Part shown: in pieces, positions 6,062 to 9,002 of the stretch
Layout: every line of letters starts with the position of its first letter
Position numbering within the stretch: the stretch's first letter is position 1
Origin: Marinospirillum sp.
GTDB lineage: Bacteria > Pseudomonadota > Gammaproteobacteria > Pseudomonadales > Halomonadaceae
Direction: 5' to 3'
DNA: 9,002 bases
Assembly (NCBI GenBank): GCA_007116195.1
Contig: SKIX01000226.1
Span: forward strand, 1 to 9,002
Position numbers and translations under genes: made by a program
Notes under the pieces: model-generated
What the model saw: the letters and a program-made list of their open reading frames with translations, nothing else
Told to the model about the DNA's origin: nothing
Databases searched by the model: none

Positions 6062-7606
6062 CTAAACGCCCGAGTTAACCCCTGCACGCAAAAAAGGCAG
6101 TAGATCACTGGGAAGCAAGCCTCTGGGCTGATCTTGCGCCGCTTGGTCGCCGGCCTGGGCATGCAGCCTAACCGCTAAGCGAGCTGCTTCTGGCGGCGCA
6201 ACCCCTTGGGCTAAAAGAGCTGCTAAGCAACCGGCCAAGAGATCACCCATACCTGCAACGCCCATACCTGGGTTACCAAAAGGGCAAAGCCAGGCTTGAG
6301 TTTGCTCTGGAAGGCCAATCAGGCTTCCTGCCCCTTTTAACAGGCTAACGGCCTGAGTTTTTTGACATAACTGGGTGACCGCCTTTAAACGCTGTCGCTG
6401 CACTTCGGCAAGCGGCCAACCCAGCAGGCGTGCAGCTTCACCTGGGTGAGGTGTCAACAAGCAGCGCCTGGCCACCTCAAGTGGAGGTTGAGCACCTGTA
6501 GCCCAGAGGTTAAGAGCATCAGCATCCACCACCAAAGGACCAGAAAAATTCCAGCAACCTCGCCACCCAGCCAAAGCCTGCTCACTCTGACCCAAGCCCG
6601 GCCCAACCAGCAGAGCGTCAGCCCAAGTCAAAGCCGCTGCCAACTGTTCTTGACCGGTCTGCCCTCTTTGCCAGGCTTCAACCATGACTTCAGGCTGACG
6701 CGCTAAAACCCCAGGCAAATTAGCCTTAGCCGTCAAGAGCTTAACCATGCCGGCACCTGAACGCAGAGCAGCCTGAGCCGCTAAAATGGCTGCTCCGCCC
6801 ATGCCCTGCTCGCCAGCCAAAATCAGCAAGCGCCCGTGGCTGCCTTTATGGCTAGCCGCTTTTCTGGGTTGCAAGGCAGCCGCATCGGCCTGTTTGCCGA
6901 GTATCCAGGCTTGTGGCTCGATAGCAAAGTTCTCTGCCAGCACGCCTAAATCAGCCAACCAAACCTCACCGGCCCAATCTGGCCCCTCACCTGTTAACAG
7001 TCCTGGCTTAAGCACGATAAAGGTCAGGGTAACCTCAGCTTGCACGCTCACACCTGCAACCTGCCCCTGATCCACCAATAAACCTGAGGGAGTATCCAGC
7101 GCGAAAGTCGGGGCAGCAGCCTGATTTAGCAAAGCAATCCAGTTTTTAGCCTGCCCACGCACTTCACCTTGCAAACCGATACCCAAGAGCGCATCAACCA
7201 GAAGATCATCTTGCTGTAAATCCTGAAGACAGGGTTCCTGTTGCTCAGCTTCCAGTCCAGCATCAACCAACTGCTGCCAAGCCTGGGCAGCTTCATTGCG
7301 ATAGCGTTCAGGGTCAGCGGCTAACCAAAGGCGAACCTGCAGGCCTGCCTGCCAGGCATAGAGAGCAAACAAAAGTCCATCACCACCATTATTACCACCG
7401 CCACAAAAAACACTAATGCGCTTTGCCTGCGGCCACTTTTGACGGGCAAGCTGCCAAGCCGCTTGCGCCGCTTTTTGCATGAGCGTAAAGCCCGGTGTTC
7501 CAGCCGCGATAACCTGACGATCTAACTCCGCAGCGGCTTTTGCTGAGTAAGCAGGCCAACAGCCGGAAGCCTGGCGGGAAGGGGTAAGACGTGGATTAAC
7601 CAGCAT
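6062..7606 (-). CDS. nnr: bifunctional NAD(P)H-hydrate epimerase / ADP-dependent NAD(P)H-hydrate dehydratase
   Basis: This cofactor-repair enzyme has an N-terminal YjeF_N epimerase that interconverts R- and S-NAD(P)HX. Its C-terminal ribokinase-like dehydratase returns S-NAD(P)HX to NAD(P)H using ADP. The product is 514 aa from ATG at 7606, matching E. coli (515). Epimerase motifs: GGGNNGGDG at 69-77, DALLGIGL at 138-145, DTPSG at 171-175. Dehydratase motifs: SHKG at 252-255, VGPGLGQ at 334-340, DADALN at 361-366, TPHPGEAARLLG at 385-396, LLKGAG at 422-427, and GMGDLLAG at 452-459 with the expected catalytic D455. The stretch just before it reads NPGMGVAG, where the family usually has NxGMA(T/S)GG. 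The frame is open back to a TTG at 7654, but only the ATG at 7606 has a good Shine-Dalgarno (GGAG, 7 nt). It is divergent from queG and first in the run leading to tsaE and amiB. Confidence 0.96.
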   Translation of the reverse strand: MLVNPRLTPSRQASGCWPAYSAKAAAELDRQVIAAGTPGFTLMQKAAQAAWQLARQKWPQAKRISVFCGGGNNGGDGLLFALYAWQAGLQVRLWLAADPERYRNEAAQAWQQLVDAGLEAEQQEPCLQDLQQDDLLVDALLGIGLQGEVRGQAKNWIALLNQAAAPTFALDTPSGLLVDQGQVAGVSVQAEVTLTFIVLKPGLLTGEGPDWAGEVWLADLGVLAENFAIEPQAWILGKQADAAALQPRKAASHKGSHGRLLILAGEQGMGGAAILAAQAALRSGAGMVKLLTAKANLPGVLARQPEVMVEAWQRGQTGQEQLAAALTWADALLVGPGLGQSEQALAGWRGCWNFSGPLVVDADALNLWATGAQPPLEVARRCLLTPHPGEAARLLGWPLAEVQRQRLKAVTQLCQKTQAVSLLKGAGSLIGLPEQTQAWLCPFGNPGMGVAGMGDLLAGCLAALLAQGVAPPEAARLAVRLHAQAGDQAAQDQPRGLLPSDLLPFLRAGVNSGV

Positions 7607-7734
7607 CAACTTTCTCCATCTCTGCATCCGATTAACAACAAAAGAGCACTGCAAATCAGTGACATTCAGCGTAGTATACGCCTGTTCTTAACCCAATTTA
7701 GCTTGCTGAAGCTTTTGAACCTTGTGAACGTCTG
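7607..7734. promoter_or_regulatory. divergent nnr / queG intergenic region
   Basis: These 128 bp must hold the promoters of both nnr (minus) and queG (plus). The only fair -10 is TATACT on the minus strand (7678-7673), 5 of 6 bases, without a convincing -35 at 16-18 bp. On the plus strand GTGACA (7659-7664) resembles a -35, but nothing like TATAAT stands 17 bp on. The palindromic core GTATAC (7674-7679) is shared by both strands. Specific promoters cannot be assigned from sequence alone. Confidence 0.3.
7614..7617 (-). promoter_or_regulatory. ribosome-binding site of nnr (decides the start)
   Basis: GGAG on the minus strand, 7 nt before ATG at 7606. Two upstream in-frame candidates (TTG at 7654 and ATG at 7627) have no purine-rich site before them, and starting there would add N-terminal residues with no counterpart in the family. 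Confidence 0.65.
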
Positions 7735-8850
7735 ATGCAACTAACCTGCACCCAAGAAGCCGCCCTAGTCAACCTGGCGCAATCCATCAAGCAGCTGAGT
7801 AAGGATTATGGCTTTGCCGACTGTGGCATTAGCGGTATTGACCTAGGTGAACATCCAGCCTATTTAAAAAAGTGGCTTGCTGCTGGCTATGCCGGTGAAA
7901 TGCAGTGGATGCAAAACCACCTGGACAAACGCAGCGATCCAGCCTTGCTCGAAGCAGGCACCCTCTCTGTAATCACTCTGCGCATGAATTACTTGCCGCC
8001 AGAAACCCAAACAGTCAAGGTTTTAGCCAACCCCAACCAAGCCTACATCAGCCGCTATGCTCTAGGTCGAGATTACCACAAGCTTATTCGCAAGCGCCTA
8101 GGCCAATTAGCAAAACGTATTAACGAACTCTTAGCCAAGGAGCCCTGCTTAGAAAGCCTGGCTACACGCTTTAAAAGCCGTGCTTTCACTGATTCCGCTC
8201 CGGTGTTAGAAAGAGCTTTAGCGCAACAAGGTGGCCTTGGCTGGATCGGCAAAAACGCCATGCTTATCACCCCGAAAGCTGGCAGCTGGTTTTTCCTGGG
8301 TGAAATTTATTTAAACCTACCCCTGCCAACCGCTACTGCATTCAATAAAAACCATTGCGGTCAATGCACTGCTTGTATTCAGGCGTGTCCTACTCAAGCC
8401 ATCGTTGCACCAGGCGTTATCGATGCTCGGCGCTGCATTAGCTACTTAACCATTGAACTTAAAGGCAGTATTCCTGAAGAGCTACGCCCACTGATCGGTA
8501 ATCGTATTTTTGGCTGCGATGATTGCCAGTTATTCTGCCCTTGGAATCGCTTTGCCAAAACCACTCAAGAGCAAGACTTTCACCCTCGCCACCAACTGGA
8601 TACCCGCTCACTTATCGAGCTTTTTAGCTGGGATGAAACACTTTTTCTAAAAAATACTGAAGGCTCACCTCTGCGTCGCAGTGGTTACCTGCTTTGGCTA
8701 CGCAATCTCGCCGTTGCTTTAGGCAATGCTCCTGCCTCTAAAAGCATTATTGCAGCACTTAACCAACAGCGCTATCACCCTGAACCTCTGGTTAGAGAGC
8801 ATGTTGAGTGGGCTCTTGCTCAACAGCAAAGCAAGGGAAGCTCTGATTAA
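7735..8850 (+). CDS. queG: epoxyqueuosine reductase QueG
   Basis: QueG is the cobalamin- and iron-sulfur-dependent reductase that converts epoxyqueuosine to queuosine at wobble position 34 of tRNAs with GUN anticodons, the last step of queuosine synthesis. The 371-aa product (E. coli 379) shows the N-terminal DUF1730 part with YISRYALGRDYHK (104-116) and FTDSAP (151-156), whose Asp153 corresponds to the proposed catalytic acid. Two [4Fe-4S] clusters are marked by CGQCTACIQACP (C208, C211, C214, C218) and by C234 with GCDDCQLFCPWN (C261, C264, C268). RRCISYLTIEL and GNRIFGCDDC are near-identical to E. coli. The C-terminal HEAT-like helices contain LRNLAVALGNAP. Residues about 132-147 form a loop longer than in E. 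coli by roughly ten residues. The ATG start has no strong Shine-Dalgarno, but an in-frame TAG at 7699 and the lack of other ATGs support it. In Pseudomonas the next gene out is orn; here an IS follows. Confidence 0.97.
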   Translation: MQLTCTQEAALVNLAQSIKQLSKDYGFADCGISGIDLGEHPAYLKKWLAAGYAGEMQWMQNHLDKRSDPALLEAGTLSVITLRMNYLPPETQTVKVLANPNQAYISRYALGRDYHKLIRKRLGQLAKRINELLAKEPCLESLATRFKSRAFTDSAPVLERALAQQGGLGWIGKNAMLITPKAGSWFFLGEIYLNLPLPTATAFNKNHCGQCTACIQACPTQAIVAPGVIDARRCISYLTIELKGSIPEELRPLIGNRIFGCDDCQLFCPWNRFAKTTQEQDFHPRHQLDTRSLIELFSWDETLFLKNTEGSPLRRSGYLLWLRNLAVALGNAPASKSIIAALNQQRYHPEPLVREHVEWALAQQQSKGSSD

Positions 8851-8863
8851 CTCCCCGTTTTTT
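8835..8863 (+). terminator. possible weak intrinsic terminator after queG
   Basis: GGGA (8835-8838) can pair with TCCC (8852-8855) around a loop of 13 nt, and six T residues (8858-8863) follow shortly after. The stem is short and begins inside the end of the queG coding sequence, so this is a marginal terminator. The T-run may instead belong to the left end of the IS. Confidence 0.25.
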
Positions 8864-9002
8864 GAGATAATGGCCGCATAACCAGCCACTTCAGGATACC
8901 GCCATGCAGCAACTGTCTTTCACTGATGCCGAACAGGTCAACAAGAAACACAAGACTCGCCGCGAACGGTTTCTGGAGCGCATGGACAAGCTGGTGCCCT
9001 GG
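8851..9002 (+). mobile_element. left end of an IS5-family insertion sequence (continues past window)
   Basis: The stretch starts right after the queG stop and holds a short leader and the first 33 codons of an IS5-family transposase. The exact left boundary and terminal inverted repeat cannot be fixed, because the right end and the target duplication lie outside the window. An extended -10 (TGA then GATAAT, 8863-8871) could drive the transposase; the matching -35 region would fall at the queG stop and is weak (3 of 6). Confidence 0.5.
8904..9002 (+). CDS. IS5-family transposase, N-terminal fragment (continues past window)
   Basis: The frame from ATG at 8904 is open to the window edge (33 codons). 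It starts MQQLSFTDAE, continues with a basic TRRERFLERMD segment and ends LVPW. This is the characteristic N-terminus of IS5-family DDE transposases, in which a 'sFxDaEy...kRrkTRRerFLaeMd.vvPW' block precedes the DUF772 domain. The catalytic DDE residues are not in view, so activity cannot be judged. AGGA stands 7 nt before the ATG. The leader between the queG stop and this ATG is 53 nt, a plausible length for an IS left end, so the element probably inserted directly behind queG. Confidence 0.8.
   Translation, partial: MQQLSFTDAEQVNKKHKTRRERFLERMDKLVPW

Noticed and set aside
6062..7606. Search for a novel system or defence genes in the window
   Set aside because: Every long open frame is a recognised conserved housekeeping gene in its usual order. 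Nothing in the gaps exceeds 130 bp, and no repeats or arrays were found.
7700..7716. AGCTT-GCTG-AAGCT hairpin followed by TTTT upstream of queG, possible attenuator
   Set aside because: The stem is only 5 bp with three A/T pairs and four Ts, far below a working terminator, and there is no leader peptide or alternative pairing partner.

Overview
The window is a chromosomal housekeeping block from a gammaproteobacterium. The gene order queG (divergent) / nnr-tsaE-amiB-mutL-miaA-hfq-hflX is the conserved 'hfq superoperon' arrangement of this class. Two protein traits point towards the Pseudomonadales/Oceanospirillales side rather than the enterics. Hfq is short (79 aa), and MutL carries the metal-dependent endonuclease motif that MutH-using enterics lack. 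I cannot name the genus.

Layout. Minus strand, read from high to low coordinates: nnr (NAD(P)H-hydrate repair, 7606-6062), tsaE (t6A synthesis, 6015-5560), amiB (septal amidase, 5542-4205), mutL (mismatch repair, 4208-2367), miaA (tRNA prenylation, 2370-1408), hfq (RNA chaperone, 1312-1073) and the N-terminal four fifths of hflX (ribosome-rescue GTPase, 1055 to beyond base 1). amiB/mutL and mutL/miaA overlap by 4 bp, and tsaE/amiB and hfq/hflX are separated by 17 nt, so most of the set looks co-transcribed and translationally coupled. A good sigma70-type promoter between miaA and hfq gives hfq-hflX an additional entry point. Plus strand: queG (epoxyqueuosine reductase, 7735-8850), divergent from nnr. 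About 50 bp after its stop lies the start of an IS5-family transposase that runs off the right edge.

Start codons matter here. hflX starts at TTG and miaA at GTG. The best ribosome-binding sites place tsaE and nnr downstream of their longest open frames.

How the genes work together: three enzymes (TsaE, MiaA, QueG) modify the tRNA anticodon loop (t6A37, i6A37, Q34). Hfq and HflX act on RNA and ribosomes, MutL guards replication fidelity, AmiB splits septal murein and Nnr repairs damaged nicotinamide cofactors. No CRISPR array, tRNA, rRNA, toxin-antitoxin, defence or otherwise undescribed multi-gene system was found. The points of interest are small: an 11-nt copy of the 16S rRNA tail at the amiB start, a Tyr-to-Phe change on the Hfq distal face, a divergent Nnr motif, and the IS end beside queG.
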